Shown: positions 27,643 through 37,716 of the stretch, in pieces
Layout: each line of letters begins with the position of its first letter
Position numbering within the stretch: position 1 is the first letter of the stretch
Made by a program: the position numbers and the translations under genes
Notes under the pieces: generated by a model
What the model saw: only the letters and a program-made list of their open reading frames with translations
Database searches by the model: none
What the model was told of the DNA's origin: nothing
NCBI RefSeq assembly: GCF_029893825.1
Contig: NZ_JARXXV010000001.1
Location: 1,488,001 to 1,552,000, forward strand
Source of the DNA: Aurantimicrobium minutum
GTDB taxonomy: Bacteria > Actinomycetota > Actinomycetes > Actinomycetales > Microbacteriaceae
DNA: 64,000 bases
Direction of reading: 5' to 3'

Positions 27643-28398
27643 TTATGCGCGTCCACGCAGAACAGCCTGCTTCACATCGGCAATAGCCTGTGTGACCTGG
27701 ATGCCACGAGGGCATGCGTCGGTGCAGTTGAAGGTGGTGCGGCAGCGCCACACACCCTCTTTGTCGTTCAGGATGTCGAGGCGAACATCGCCAGCATCAT
27801 CACGAGAGTCAAAGATGAAACGGTGAGCGTTCACGATGGCGGCAGGACCGAAGTACTGTCCATCAGTCCAGAACACAGGGCAGCTTGTGGTGCAGGCAGC
27901 ACACAAGATGCACTTGGTGGTGTCGTCGAAGCGCTCGCGGTCCTCGATGCTCTGGCGACGTTCCTTGCCAGCCTCAGGCTCATTGTTGGAGATGAGGAAT
28001 GGCTTGACCTCGCGGTATGCAGCGAAGAAAGGCTCCATGTCGACGATGAGATCCTTCTCCAGGGGAAGACCCTTGATGGCCTCAACATAGATGGGCTGAG
28101 TGATGTCCAAGTCCTTGATCAAGGTCTTGCATGCCAGACGGTTGCGACCATTGATGCGCATCGCGTCTGAACCACAAATACCGTGAGCACAGGAGCGACG
28201 GAAAGACAGCGAACCATCCTGGTCCCACTTGATGCGGTGCAGGGCATCCAGAATACGGTCTGTTGAATACACATCAACATCGAAGGATTCCCAACGAGCT
28301 TCCTCATCGATCTCGGGCAGGAAGCGACGAATGATCAGCGTGATGGTGAAAGCCTGTACCTCGGGTACGGCTGCCTGTGTAGCGACTGCGGTAGCCAT
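27643..28398 (-). CDS. sdhB: succinate dehydrogenase iron-sulfur subunit
   Basis: Carries the [2Fe-2S], [4Fe-4S] and [3Fe-4S] clusters of complex II. Three cysteine groups are visible: RSCAHGICGSDAM with a later Cys (about residue 75), CILCAACTTSC near residue 160 and CTDACPRG near residue 225. The ATG at 28398 is used (251 residues), 2 bases after the sdhA stop; the upstream extension runs into sdhA. Confidence 0.96.
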   Translation of the reverse strand: MATAVATQAAVPEVQAFTITLIIRRFLPEIDEEARWESFDVDVYSTDRILDALHRIKWDQDGSLSFRRSCAHGICGSDAMRINGRNRLACKTLIKDLDITQPIYVEAIKGLPLEKDLIVDMEPFFAAYREVKPFLISNNEPEAGKERRQSIEDRERFDDTTKCILCAACTTSCPVFWTDGQYFGPAAIVNAHRFIFDSRDDAGDVRLDILNDKEGVWRCRTTFNCTDACPRGIQVTQAIADVKQAVLRGRA

Positions 28399-28400
28399 TC

Positions 28401-30215
28401 TTAGTACTTCCTCTCCATGGGCTGGTAGTTGGTAATAACAACAGGCTTCCAATCAAGCTTGATGTGGTCACCAGCGTCATCACTCTTAGCGTCACCCGAG
28501 AGGTACGCCATGGTGTGCTTCATGAACTTCTTGTCATCGCGGTTGGGGAAGTCGTCGCGCATGTGACCGCCACGGCTTTCCTTACGGTTACGAGCCGAGT
28601 AGACAACAACCTCTGCCAAGTCGAGCAGGAAGCCCAGCTCAACAGCTTCGAGCAGGTCAGTGTTGTAACGCTTGCCCTTGTCGTGGATGGAGATGTTCTT
28701 GTATTCCTCACGCAGCTTCTCAATGGTCTTGGTGACCGACTTGAGAGAGTCTTCGGTGCGGAAGACCTGTGCGTTCTTATCCATCTCTTCCTGCAGTTCC
28801 TTACGCAGGGCAGGAACACGCTGGGTGCCCGACGCGTTGCGGATGCTTTCGATCATCTCGCGCACAGGACCGGCAGGGTCCTTGGGCAGTGGAACGAACT
28901 TGGCTGTCTTGGCATATTCGACTGCGTAGCGACCTGCGCGCTTACCGAACACGTTGATGTCCAGCAGCGAGTTGGTGCCCAGACGGTTAGAACCGTGAAC
29001 TGACACACATGCACATTCACCTGCGGCATAGAGGCCAGGGATCACGGTCTTGTTATCGGAGAGAACCTCTGCCTTGATGTTGGTAGGAATACCACCCATC
29101 GCGTAGTGAGCAGTAGGCATCACGGGAACTGGCTCAACCACGGGGTCAACACCCAAGTAGGTGCGAGCGAATTCGGTGATGTCTGGAAGCTTGGTCTCGA
29201 GAACCTCAGCACCCAAGTGGGTGCAGTCCAGGAGAACGTAATCCTTGTTGGGACCCGCGCCGCGGCCTTCGGCCACTTCCTGAACCATGCAGCGCGAAAC
29301 GATGTCACGAGGTGCAAGGTCCTTGATAGTGGGGGCGTAGCGCTCCATGAAGCGCTCACCAGAAGCATTACGCAAGATCGCACCTTCACCACGAGCACCC
29401 TCAGTCAAGAGAATGCCGAGACCGGCAAGACCGGTGGGGTGGAACTGGAAGAACTCCATGTCCTCGAGAGGAATACCCTTGCGCCAGATGATGCCCACGC
29501 CGTCACCGGTGAGGGTGTGAGCGTTCGAGGTGGTCTTGTAGATCTTGCCGAAACCACCGGTTGCGAACACGATCGACTTGCCCTGGAAGACGTGCAGGTC
29601 ACCTGTTGCTAGTTCGTAAGCAACGACACCGGCAGGAACCTGCTTGCCCTTGACCTCGACCATGACGAGGTCAAGCACATAGAACTCGTTGTAGAACTCG
29701 ATGCCGAGCTTGACGCAGTTCTGGAACAGGGTCTGCAAAATCATGTGACCGGTGCGGTCTGCTGCGTAGCAGGAGCGACGAACAGGTGCCTTACCGTGGT
29801 CGCGAGTGTGGCCACCGAAACGACGCTGGTCGATCTTGCCATCGGGAGTTCTGTTAAAGGGAAGTCCCATGTTCTCGAGGTCGATGACCGCGTCGATAGC
29901 TTCCTTGGCCAGAATCTCAGCAGCATCCTGGTCAACCAGGTAGTCGCCACCCTTGACGGTGTCGAAGGTGTGCCATTCCCAGCTGTCCTCTTCCACGTTG
30001 GCCAGCGCAGCAGCCATACCGCCCTGTGCTGCACCGGTGTGCGAGCGGGTGGGGTAGAGCTTGCTGATTACAGCGGTGCGGGCGTTGGGGCCAGCCTCAA
30101 TCGCTGCACGCATACCTGCGCCACCAGCACCAACGATGACAACATCGTGCTGGTGGTAGTAAACGCCGTCGACGAGCTTTGTTTCTTCGTACGTGTCGTT
30201 GCTAGTGGTTGCCAC
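28401..30215 (-). CDS. sdhA: succinate dehydrogenase flavoprotein subunit
   Basis: Oxidises succinate to fumarate with covalently bound FAD, 604 residues. The dinucleotide fold [14 protein letters not shown] type ([13 protein letters not shown]) lies near residue 28, the covalent FAD His in [10 protein letters not shown] near residue 58, and the catalytic Arg region [12 protein letters not shown] near residue 135. GTG start with GGAG about 8 bases upstream. Confidence 0.97.
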   Translation of the reverse strand: MATTSNDTYEETKLVDGVYYHQHDVVIVGAGGAGMRAAIEAGPNARTAVISKLYPTRSHTGAAQGGMAAALANVEEDSWEWHTFDTVKGGDYLVDQDAAEILAKEAIDAVIDLENMGLPFNRTPDGKIDQRRFGGHTRDHGKAPVRRSCYAADRTGHMILQTLFQNCVKLGIEFYNEFYVLDLVMVEVKGKQVPAGVVAYELATGDLHVFQGKSIVFATGGFGKIYKTTSNAHTLTGDGVGIIWRKGIPLEDMEFFQFHPTGLAGLGILLTEGARGEGAILRNASGERFMERYAPTIKDLAPRDIVSRCMVQEVAEGRGAGPNKDYVLLDCTHLGAEVLETKLPDITEFARTYLGVDPVVEPVPVMPTAHYAMGGIPTNIKAEVLSDNKTVIPGLYAAGECACVSVHGSNRLGTNSLLDINVFGKRAGRYAVEYAKTAKFVPLPKDPAGPVREMIESIRNASGTQRVPALRKELQEEMDKNAQVFRTEDSLKSVTKTIEKLREEYKNISIHDKGKRYNTDLLEAVELGFLLDLAEVVVYSARNRKESRGGHMRDDFPNRDDKKFMKHTMAYLSGDAKSDDAGDHIKLDWKPVVITNYQPMERKY

Positions 30216-30247
30216 GAGGGATACTCCGTAGTTAGTGATCTAAAGAA

Positions 30248-30700
30248 TTACTGAGGTGGGCAGAACGAGGGCAGCATTCCCAGCTGCTCAGGGCTGACCG
30301 AAGGGCATGGGTCAAAGGTGAAGATCACCAAGGTGCCCAAAACGATGAGTGCAGCAGCGGAAAGGAAGACAGCTCCGCGGAGCACCTTTCCGAGAGTTAC
30401 TGAGCTCGAGTAGTCGTTGATGATGGTGCGCATACCGTTGGCGCCGTGAATGAGGGCAAGCCACAGCATGAGCAGATCCCAGACCTGCCAGAAGGGGGAA
30501 GCCCACTTACCGGCTACGAACGCGAAGTCGATGGCGCGGACACCTTCACCGGAAACCATGTTCACAAACAGGTGACCGAAGATGAGGACAACCAGGACCA
30601 CGCCCGAGGCGCGCATGTACATCCAGCCCCACTTTTCCCAGTTGGTGCCGGAGCGCTGGGTGCGGGCGTAGGGGCTACGGGGTGCTTCTACGGTGCTCAC
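30248..30700 (-). CDS. sdhD: succinate dehydrogenase membrane anchor subunit
   Basis: A 150-residue membrane anchor with three helices (about residues 30-50, 75-95 and 107-130). The GTG at 30700 is chosen because GGAGGTGA lies just upstream and it overlaps the sdhC stop (GTGA). The His of the IFGHLFVNM segment is a probable haem b ligand, and HGANGMRTIINDY is conserved in the family. Confidence 0.9.
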   Translation of the reverse strand: MSTVEAPRSPYARTQRSGTNWEKWGWMYMRASGVVLVVLIFGHLFVNMVSGEGVRAIDFAFVAGKWASPFWQVWDLLMLWLALIHGANGMRTIINDYSSSVTLGKVLRGAVFLSAAALIVLGTLVIFTFDPCPSVSPEQLGMLPSFCPPQ

Positions 30701-31116
30701 TGTCCGTTCACCTCCAGGATGATGTTGGCAATCTGTCGAGGCAGGAACCCTGCCATCAGGACGACCCACAGTCCAATCACAATCCAGAACATGGTGCGCT
30801 GGTACTTCACGCCCTTGCTCCAGAAGTCAACCAAGATGATGCGCAGACCGTTGAGGGCGTGGAACAGGATTGCTCCAACCAGGCCGATCTCGCCAAGACC
30901 CATCAGGGGAGTCTTGTAGGTGCTGATCACTGCGTTGTATGCCTCGGGGCTCACACGCACGAGTGCGGTGTCGAGGATGTGTACAAGCAGGAAGAAGAAG
31001 ATGGCCACACCGGTAATACGGTGCAGAACCCAAGACCACATGCCGGTGTAGCCGCGGTAAAGCGTTCCACCCGGACGGGGCTTATTTTGTGAGCGTGGTG
31101 CCGTGACAGCGGACAC
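30697..31116 (-). CDS. sdhC: succinate dehydrogenase cytochrome b subunit
   Basis: A 139-residue anchor of complex II. SWVLHRITGVAIFF near residue 25 is the SdhC signature, VHILDTAL holds the probable haem-ligating His, and FHALNGLRIILVDF lies near residue 93. The GTG at 31116 has GGAGG 7 bases upstream; the ATG at 31155 has none. First gene of sdhCDAB. Confidence 0.92.
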   Translation of the reverse strand: MSAVTAPRSQNKPRPGGTLYRGYTGMWSWVLHRITGVAIFFFLLVHILDTALVRVSPEAYNAVISTYKTPLMGLGEIGLVGAILFHALNGLRIILVDFWSKGVKYQRTMFWIVIGLWVVLMAGFLPRQIANIILEVNGQ

Positions 31117-31167
31117 AGACAACCCTCCTTGGTTGTGGGCAATAACTTCCTCCAACTTTACGCCCGA

Positions 31168-31173
31168 TAGTCT
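31168..31173 (+). promoter_or_regulatory. -10 box of manC, leaderless geometry
   Basis: TAGTCT ends 6 bases before the manC ATG, in the short divergent gap with sdhC. No ribosome-binding site precedes the ATG. Confidence 0.5.
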
Positions 31174-31179
31174 GGTGTT

Positions 31180-32304
31180 ATGGCACGTCTTACGACCCCA
31201 CTTCAGGACTTCTACGCGGTTATTCCAGCCGGCGGAATAGGTTCCCGCCTCTGGCCTTTATCCCGCGCAGACGCTCCCAAGTTCCTGCATGACCTCACCG
31301 GTTCCGGCAGCTCCCTGCTCAAGGACACCTGGGACCGTTTGGCACCGCTTGCCGGCGAGCAGCGCGTCATGGTTGTTACTGGCCGTGCCCACCGCGCAGC
31401 GGTGGAAGAACAGCTCCCACAGCTCGCAGATCTCAACGTGGTACTCGAAAGTGAGCCCCGTGACTCCTCCGCAGCAATTGGTCTGGCTGCCGCCATTTTG
31501 GAAAAGCGTGAGCCAGGCGTCATCATCGGCTCCTTCGCTGCAGACCACGTGATCAAGGGAAACCGCTTCTTCAATATGGCCGTCGCCGAGGCTGTTGAAG
31601 CAGCCCGTGCCGGCTTCATTGCCACCATCGGCATCGTTCCCACCGAGCCTGCAATCGGATTTGGATATATCCACGCAACGGAAGAAACCGAGCTGGAAGG
31701 TGCTCCTTCGGCACTCAAGGTGGATTCTTTCGTGGAAAAGCCCAATGCTCACACCGCCGAGGAATACGTCACCAGTGGGGACTACCTCTGGAACGCTGGC
31801 ATGTTCATCACCAAGGCATCGGTGCTCTTGGAAGAGCTCGCAAAGACTCAGCCAGAACTTCACGCAGGAGTGGTTGCTCTTGCCGAGGTCTGGGATGACC
31901 ACGCCAAGCGTGGTCCTGCCGTGGACAAGATTTGGCCCACCCTGAAGAAGATTGCCATCGACTACGCCGTGGCTGAACCAGCGGCCGCTGCCGGCAAGCT
32001 GGTGGTTATTCCGGGTGAGTTCGACTGGGATGACGTGGGGGACTTTGCCTCCATTGCAAAGCTGCACTCCTCCGGCTACAAAAAAGACCTCGCCATCTTG
32101 GGTGAAGGTGCTCGTGTTCTCTCTGATGCCTCTTCAGGAATCCTCATCACCGACACCGGTCGCACCATCGCGCTCGTGGGTGTGAAAGACATCGTGGTGG
32201 TGGACACCCCTGATGCACTCTTGGTCACCACCACTGCGCAAGCGCAGAAGGTGAAGTCGGTGGTGGATGCACTGCGCATCTCTGGCCGCGACGACGTTCT
32301 GTAA
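31180..32304 (+). CDS. manC: mannose-1-phosphate guanylyltransferase
   Basis: Forms GDP-mannose from GTP and mannose 1-phosphate for mannosylated envelope glycans. The 374-residue protein starts with the nucleotide-binding motif GGIGSRLWPLSRADAPKFL; FVEKPNAHTAEEYV near residue 188 and WNAGMFI near residue 207 are family motifs. With manA and manB elsewhere in the window the full GDP-mannose route is present. The add gene follows after 3 bases. Confidence 0.93.
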   Translation: MARLTTPLQDFYAVIPAGGIGSRLWPLSRADAPKFLHDLTGSGSSLLKDTWDRLAPLAGEQRVMVVTGRAHRAAVEEQLPQLADLNVVLESEPRDSSAAIGLAAAILEKREPGVIIGSFAADHVIKGNRFFNMAVAEAVEAARAGFIATIGIVPTEPAIGFGYIHATEETELEGAPSALKVDSFVEKPNAHTAEEYVTSGDYLWNAGMFITKASVLLEELAKTQPELHAGVVALAEVWDDHAKRGPAVDKIWPTLKKIAIDYAVAEPAAAAGKLVVIPGEFDWDDVGDFASIAKLHSSGYKKDLAILGEGARVLSDASSGILITDTGRTIALVGVKDIVVVDTPDALLVTTTAQAQKVKSVVDALRISGRDDVL

Positions 32305-32307
32305 TCA

Positions 32308-33432
32308 ATGAACGAAACAGACTTCTTCGTCGACGGCGTCGACGTGCGCACCCTGCCCAAGGTTTCCTTGCACGACCACCTCGACGGCAGCCTGCGCCCT
32401 TCGACCATCATTGAGCTGGCCGAAGCAGAAGGCAATGAACTTCCTGTGTTGGATGCAGAGGGCTTGGGTAAGTGGTTTGCTGAGCAATCCAACTCTGGTT
32501 CCCTCGTCGAATACCTCAAGACTTTTGATCTGACTTGTGCAGTGATGCAAACCCGCGAGGGCCTTACCCGTGTGGCACGTGAGTCAGTCATTGACCTAGC
32601 CAACGACGGTGTGATTTATGGCGAGCTGCGCTGGGCTCCCGAGCAGCACCTGACCAAGGGGCTGACTTTGGATCAGGTTGTGGAATATGTGCAAGAAGGA
32701 ATTGAGCAGGGCATTGTCGATGCCGCCGCTCAAGGCCAGACCATACGCATAGGCCAGTTGGTCACAGCGATGCGTCACGCCGACCGAAGCCTCGAGATAG
32801 CTCAGCTTGCTGTGCGCCACAGGGACAAGGGTGTCGTCGGTTTCGATATTGCCGGTGCAGAGCTGGGTTTCCCCGCCTCCAAGCACAAGGCCGCTTTTGA
32901 CTACCTCGCCAGTGAATACTTCCCCGTCACCATTCACGCAGGCGAAGCAGATGGTTTGCCCAGTATTGAAAGTGCGATCTATGACGGCCGTGCCCTGCGC
33001 CTAGGTCATGGTGTTCGCCTGGCAGAAGACATCAGTATCGATGGCTCTGACGCTAATGCCACCTTCGTCTCGCTGGGTGTGCTGGCACAGTGGGTCAAAG
33101 ACCGGGGCATCACCCTCGAACTTTCCCCCTCCTCCAACCTGCAAACCGGAGCCATCGCGGCCTGGGGTGAAGACATCATGGATCACCCCTTCGATCTGCT
33201 CTATCAACTGGGCATGACGGTCACCGTGAACACAGATAACCGCCTGCAAAGTGGAACCACACTCTCTCGTGAACTGTGGTTAGTCGCAGATGCGTTTGCC
33301 TACGGCCTCAGTGACCTCGAAGCATTCCAGCAGAATGCGGCAGCCTCGGCATTCTTGCCACTCGAAGATCGTGAAGCGCTCGCCGATGCGATTACTGACG
33401 GCTTCATTGAAGCCGTTCAGAACGCCAGGTAG
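32308..33432 (+). CDS. add: adenosine deaminase
   Basis: Converts adenosine to inosine, 374 residues. Zinc and catalytic residues: HDHLDGSLRP near residue 22, HAGEADG near residue 210 with the catalytic Glu, LGHGVRL near residue 232, and NTDNRLQSGT near residue 310. The convergent neighbour is purine nucleoside phosphorylase, the next step of purine salvage, 5 bases away. Confidence 0.95.
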   Translation: MNETDFFVDGVDVRTLPKVSLHDHLDGSLRPSTIIELAEAEGNELPVLDAEGLGKWFAEQSNSGSLVEYLKTFDLTCAVMQTREGLTRVARESVIDLANDGVIYGELRWAPEQHLTKGLTLDQVVEYVQEGIEQGIVDAAAQGQTIRIGQLVTAMRHADRSLEIAQLAVRHRDKGVVGFDIAGAELGFPASKHKAAFDYLASEYFPVTIHAGEADGLPSIESAIYDGRALRLGHGVRLAEDISIDGSDANATFVSLGVLAQWVKDRGITLELSPSSNLQTGAIAAWGEDIMDHPFDLLYQLGMTVTVNTDNRLQSGTTLSRELWLVADAFAYGLSDLEAFQQNAAASAFLPLEDREALADAITDGFIEAVQNAR

Positions 33433-33437
33433 TACTT

Positions 33438-34292
33438 CTAGATCTGCTCGAGGATGCGAGCAAGCAGGGCACTGACTCGAGGCTCTGCCTTTGCACCCGC
33501 CTCAAGAACTTCTTTGTGAGAAAGCGGAGTAGGTGAAATGCCTGCTGCTTGGTTGGTAATCAGGGAAAGTCCCAACACATCCATACCTGCTTGCCGTGCT
33601 GCCATTGCCTCGAGCGCCACAGACATGCCCACCATGTCTGCGCCCAACCCGCGCAGCATCTGAACCTCGGCGGGGGTTTCATACTGCGGCCCAGGAACCT
33701 GCGCCAAGACACCCTCACCTAGGGAAGGGTCCACACTCTTGGCTAAATCACGCAAGGCGGGTGTGTAGACATTGGTCATGTCGATGAAGGTTGCCCCTTC
33801 GATGGGGGTTGTTCCGGTGAGATTGAGGTGGTCCTTGATCAGCACGGGCGTGCCCGGCTGCCACGCAGGTCGAATACCGCCAGCACCGTGAGTAAGCACC
33901 ATTGTCTTTGCCCCAGAGGCTGCTGCGGTTCTCACGCTGTGCACAACTCGGCGAACAAACCCTTGAGCACCACGACCTTCATACAGGTGCGTCCTAGCGC
34001 CAATCACCAGTGCTCGTTTGTTGTTAGGCAAAATCACGCTGCGAATCGTGCCCAGATGTCCTGGAATGCCAGAGGAGCTAAAACCAGTGATTTCCTCTGC
34101 CGGGATTTCTTCGGTGGTCTTACCAATCAGATCCACCACGGCTGCCCAGCCAGAGCCCAAGGTTAGTGCGATGTCATGGTGACCAATGCCGGTGGCAACT
34201 GCGATTTCAAATGCGGCCTGTTTAGCAATTTCGGCAGGATCTTGTGATGGGTCTTCCAGTGGGTTGAAACCCCACTCACCTGCAATCGACAT
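33438..34292 (-). CDS. deoD: purine nucleoside phosphorylase
   Basis: Cleaves inosine or guanosine with phosphate, 284 residues, trimeric mammalian-type family. GSGWAAVVD near residue 45, the RTHLYEG and GLADMVGMSVALEAMAARQAG segments and HGAGGIRP are visible. I prefer the ATG at 34292, since TAGGCT lies exactly 7 bases before it and no Shine-Dalgarno is present; the GTG at 34313 would add 7 residues. Also called punA. Confidence 0.9.
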   Translation of the reverse strand: MSIAGEWGFNPLEDPSQDPAEIAKQAAFEIAVATGIGHHDIALTLGSGWAAVVDLIGKTTEEIPAEEITGFSSSGIPGHLGTIRSVILPNNKRALVIGARTHLYEGRGAQGFVRRVVHSVRTAAASGAKTMVLTHGAGGIRPAWQPGTPVLIKDHLNLTGTTPIEGATFIDMTNVYTPALRDLAKSVDPSLGEGVLAQVPGPQYETPAEVQMLRGLGADMVGMSVALEAMAARQAGMDVLGLSLITNQAAGISPTPLSHKEVLEAGAKAEPRVSALLARILEQI

Positions 34293-34332
34293 ACGCATAA
34301 GCCTATTGCTCACCTAGTGCCAGAATAAGGAC

Positions 34333-35769
34333 ATGGCTTTTGAGTTTGAGCGCAAGCAGCGCATCGCAATTTTGGGTGGTGGCCCCGGTGGCTACGAAGC
34401 AGCACTGGCAGCAGCCCAGCTCGGTGCTGAAGTCACCCTGATTGAACGCTCTGGTGTGGGCGGCTCTGCCGTGCTCACCGATGTTGTGCCCTCAAAGACC
34501 CTTATTGCCACCGCTGAATTCACCTCCACTCTTGAGCGCTCTGATGAGCTCGGGGTGAAGTACTTCGTGAAAGGCGATGACAAGAAAGCCCACAAGCCCG
34601 AGGTTGCCATCAACTTGGCCACAGTGAACAAGCGTCTACTTGCCCTGGCTCATGACACCTCCGAGGACATGCAGAAGGCCTTGAAGAAGGCAGGCGTGAA
34701 CTTCATCCCAGGTCACGGCCGCCTTGATGGCACCCACGCTGTGATCGCCTCCACCGGCCCTGGCGGAACTGACTTTGACCGCATTGAAGCGGACACCATT
34801 ATCGTGTCTGTGGGTGCAAGTCCACGCGTTCTGGACACCGCCAAGCCAGATGGGGAGCGCATCCTCACCTGGACCCAGCTCTATAACCTCACCGAGTTGC
34901 CAGAGCACATGATCGTTGTTGGCTCTGGTGTGACCGGTGCTGAGTTTGCTTCTGCCTACTCTTCCCTTGGCTCCAAAGTGACTCTGGTTTCCAGCCGTGA
35001 CACCGTGCTTCCGGGTGAAGATGCGGATGCTGCCGCCGTGCTGGAAGAAGTCTTCATCCGCCGCGGCATGACCTTGATGTCGAAGGCCCGCATGGAGAAG
35101 GTGGAGCGCACCGACACGGGTGTGAAGGTCACCTTGGCTGATGGTCAAACCGTAGAGGGAAGTCACTGTTTGATTGCAGTGGGTTCCATCCCCAACACTG
35201 CAGGTCTTGGTCTCGAAGATGCAGGTGTTGAACTCGATAGCGCAGGACGCATCGTAGTTAACCGCGTTGCCAGATCCTCAGTTCCCAACATCTATGGCGT
35301 GGGCGACTGCTCCGCAGCACTCCCGCTGGCATCTGTTGCCATGATGCAGGGGCGCACCGCGGCCTTCCACGCACTCGGTGATGCGGTGACCCCATTTGAT
35401 GAGCGCAACGTGGCCGCCAACATCTTCACTCAGCCAGAGGTTGCCTCGGTGGGCTGGAGTCAGGCAGAGATCGAGTCCGGCATTATCCGCGGCACGGTTT
35501 ATAAGCTTCCATTGACGTCTAACCCCCGTGCCAAGATGCAAGGTATTCGTGATGGTTTCGTCAAGCTCATCACAACCACCACTTCTCGCACGGTTATTGG
35601 TGGAGTTATTGTGGCTCCTCGTGCGTCTGAGCTGATCTTCCCGCTGGCTCTTGCTGTGGAGCACCGCCTGACCGTGGATGACGTGGCAAAGAGCTTTGCC
35701 ATCTACCCCTCCATCGCCGGTAGCATCGTGGATGCCGCCCGTGCGATGCACTCGGTAGAGCGCAAGTAA
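34333..35769 (+). CDS. lpdA: LpdA-like NAD(P)H-quinone reductase / flavoprotein disulfide reductase family
   Basis: A 478-residue FAD and NAD(P)H oxidoreductase. The FAD motif GGGPGGYEAALAAAQLG opens the protein, a second Rossmann motif VGSGVTGAEFA lies near residue 197, and YGVGDCSAALPLA near residue 318 binds FAD. The redox disulfide of true dihydrolipoamide dehydrogenases is missing: the GGTCxxxGCIPSK site reads GGSAVLTDVVPSK. This matches the M. tuberculosis LpdA type, a quinone reductase, and excludes a lipoamide role. A strong terminator follows. Confidence 0.88.
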   Translation: MAFEFERKQRIAILGGGPGGYEAALAAAQLGAEVTLIERSGVGGSAVLTDVVPSKTLIATAEFTSTLERSDELGVKYFVKGDDKKAHKPEVAINLATVNKRLLALAHDTSEDMQKALKKAGVNFIPGHGRLDGTHAVIASTGPGGTDFDRIEADTIIVSVGASPRVLDTAKPDGERILTWTQLYNLTELPEHMIVVGSGVTGAEFASAYSSLGSKVTLVSSRDTVLPGEDADAAAVLEEVFIRRGMTLMSKARMEKVERTDTGVKVTLADGQTVEGSHCLIAVGSIPNTAGLGLEDAGVELDSAGRIVVNRVARSSVPNIYGVGDCSAALPLASVAMMQGRTAAFHALGDAVTPFDERNVAANIFTQPEVASVGWSQAEIESGIIRGTVYKLPLTSNPRAKMQGIRDGFVKLITTTTSRTVIGGVIVAPRASELIFPLALAVEHRLTVDDVAKSFAIYPSIAGSIVDAARAMHSVERK

Positions 35770-35794
35770 CACAACAGAGGTGTGAACTGAAACT

Positions 35795-35830
35795 TAAGGA
35801 TGCCCCGCTGAAATCAGCGGGGCATCCTTA
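35795..35830. terminator. bidirectional terminator between lpdA and accA
   Basis: Near-perfect palindrome with 17-bp arms (35795-35811, 35814-35830) rich in GC at the centre, located between convergent genes. Confidence 0.85.
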
Positions 35831-35852
35831 GTTCGAACGAGTTTTGTGAGTT

Positions 35853-37628
35853 TTACTCTGCGTCGTCGATGTTGAGCAGCACGTGACCGTTGGAGACAGT
35901 CTGGCCAACCTCAGCATTGATGCCGGAGATAACGCCGTCCTTGTGGGCTTCGACGGGCTGTTCCATCTTCATCGCTTCGAGGACAAGGATGAGGTCACCC
36001 TTGACGACCTTCTGACCTTCCTCAACAGCGATCTTGACCACGGTTGCCTGCATGGGGGCCTTGACGGTTGCGCCGCCGCCACCACCCACTGCATGTGACG
36101 CAACCTTGCGCACGGGTGCAGGGCCCTGGGTTGCCAGGTCAGCAGAGTTAGCACGCAGCAACTTAGCGGGCAGGGAGACCTCAATGCGGCGGTCATCAAC
36201 CTCGATGGTGACGTGCTGACGCTTAGCTAGTGCCGGAGTTTCCTCAGCTTCACCGCTCCAGGGCTCGATGTCGTTGACGAACTCGGTTTCGATCCAGCGA
36301 GTGTAGACGGAGAAGGGCATGTCACCTTCGGGAGCAAACGCAGGGTCGCGCACAATCTTGCGGTGGAAGGGAAGCACGGTGGGAAGGCCGGCAACCTCAA
36401 ACTCGTCCAGGGCACGACGTGAACGCTCGAGAGCTTCTTCACGTGTGGCGCCTGTCACGATCAGCTTGGCAAGAAGTGAGTCGAACGAGCCGGAGATGAC
36501 ATCCCCGGCAGTAACACCGGAGTCCACGCGAACACCGGGTCCACCGGGTGCACGGAATACGTGCACGGGGCCTGGTGCGGGAAGGAAGTTACGTCCACCG
36601 TCTTCACCGTTGATACGGAACTCGAAGGAGTGGCCGGTGACAACGGGGTCTGGGTAGTCCAGCACGCCACCTTCAGCGATGCGGAACTGCTCACGAACCA
36701 AGTCAATGCCGGTGACTTCTTCAGAGACAGGGTGCTCAACCTGGAGGCGAGTGTTCACCTCGAGGAAGGAGACAGTGCCGTCCTTACCAATCAAGAATTC
36801 ACAGGTGCCGGCACCGAGGTATCCAACCTCTTTGAGGATGGCCTTGGATGCGCGGTAGAGCTCAGTGGTCTGTGCCTCGGTCAGGAAGGGAGCAGGTGCT
36901 TCTTCCACGAGCTTCTGGTGACGACGCTGCAGCGAGCAGTCACGAGTAGAAACTACAACCACGTTCCCGTGGGCATCAGCTAAACACTGGGTCTCCACGT
37001 GACGTGGTTCATCCAAGTACTTCTCCACGAAGCACTCACCGCGGCCGAAGGCTGCGATTGCTTCACGGGTTGCCGATTCAAAAAGCTCTGCCACCTCTTC
37101 ACGGTTGCGGGCAACCTTGAGGCCACGACCACCGCCACCGAAAGCTGCCTTGATGGCAACGGGGAGACCGTGGATGTCGACGAAGTCGAGAACTTCTTCA
37201 GCGCCAGAAACGGGGTTGATGGTTCCAGGGGCAAGTGGTGCACCCACCTTTTCTGCCACGTGACGGGCAGAGACCTTGTCGCCGAGCTGTTCAATAGCTT
37301 CGGGGCTGGGGCCGATCCAAATCAGGCCAGCTGCCTGCACCTTGCGGGCAAAGTCAGCGTTTTCTGCCAAGAAGCCATATCCGGGGTGAACAGCGTTCGC
37401 ACCGGACTTGCGGGCCACAGCCAGGATCTTGTCGATCACGAGGTAGGTCTCGGCACTGGTGGTGCCACCGAGCGCATAGGCCTCGTCTGCGAGCTTGGCG
37501 TGGAGAGAGTTAATGTCTTGGTCAGCGTAAACAGCTACCGAACCAATTCCGTAGTCGCGGGCAGCACGAATGATGCGCACGGCGATCTCACCACGGTTGG
37601 CAATAAGGACCTTAGTAATGCGGGACAT
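35853..37628 (-). CDS. accA3: acyl-CoA carboxylase alpha subunit (biotin carboxylase plus BCCP)
   Basis: A 591-residue fusion. The biotin carboxylase part (about residues 1-450) has the ATP-grasp loop [12 protein letters not shown] near residue 165 and EMKMNxRLQVEH-type [20 protein letters not shown] near residue 285. The C-terminal carrier domain has the biotinylated Lys554 in [10 protein letters not shown]. It works with the beta subunit at 39.9 kb and AccE. Leaderless start: TAGGCT, 7 bases, ATG. Confidence 0.96.
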   Translation of the reverse strand: MSRITKVLIANRGEIAVRIIRAARDYGIGSVAVYADQDINSLHAKLADEAYALGGTTSAETYLVIDKILAVARKSGANAVHPGYGFLAENADFARKVQAAGLIWIGPSPEAIEQLGDKVSARHVAEKVGAPLAPGTINPVSGAEEVLDFVDIHGLPVAIKAAFGGGGRGLKVARNREEVAELFESATREAIAAFGRGECFVEKYLDEPRHVETQCLADAHGNVVVVSTRDCSLQRRHQKLVEEAPAPFLTEAQTTELYRASKAILKEVGYLGAGTCEFLIGKDGTVSFLEVNTRLQVEHPVSEEVTGIDLVREQFRIAEGGVLDYPDPVVTGHSFEFRINGEDGGRNFLPAPGPVHVFRAPGGPGVRVDSGVTAGDVISGSFDSLLAKLIVTGATREEALERSRRALDEFEVAGLPTVLPFHRKIVRDPAFAPEGDMPFSVYTRWIETEFVNDIEPWSGEAEETPALAKRQHVTIEVDDRRIEVSLPAKLLRANSADLATQGPAPVRKVASHAVGGGGGATVKAPMQATVVKIAVEEGQKVVKGDLILVLEAMKMEQPVEAHKDGVISGINAEVGQTVSNGHVLLNIDDAE

Positions 37629-37635
37629 AGTCCCC

Positions 37636-37641
37636 AGCCTA
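37636..37641 (-). promoter_or_regulatory. -10 box of accA3, leaderless geometry
   Basis: TAGGCT on the minus strand ends 7 bases before the ATG. GGGGAC between them is not a usable Shine-Dalgarno because it touches the start codon. Confidence 0.55.
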
Positions 37642-37665
37642 GTAAGCCTTGAGGCTCTTCAGTTG

Positions 37666-37703
37666 GGCATCTACGACAAAAAAGTCCGCGAGTCGTAGAC
37701 GAT
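37666..37703 (-). terminator. hairpin with T-rich loop between maf and accA3
   Basis: TCTACGAC (37670-37677) pairs with GTCGTAGA (37692-37699) around a 14-base loop; on the minus strand the loop contains a run of T. GGCA/TGCC can extend the stem past a 2-base bulge. It may end the maf transcript, but the T run is inside the loop, not after the stem. Confidence 0.35.
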
Positions 37704-37716
37704 GCCTACAACAAAC

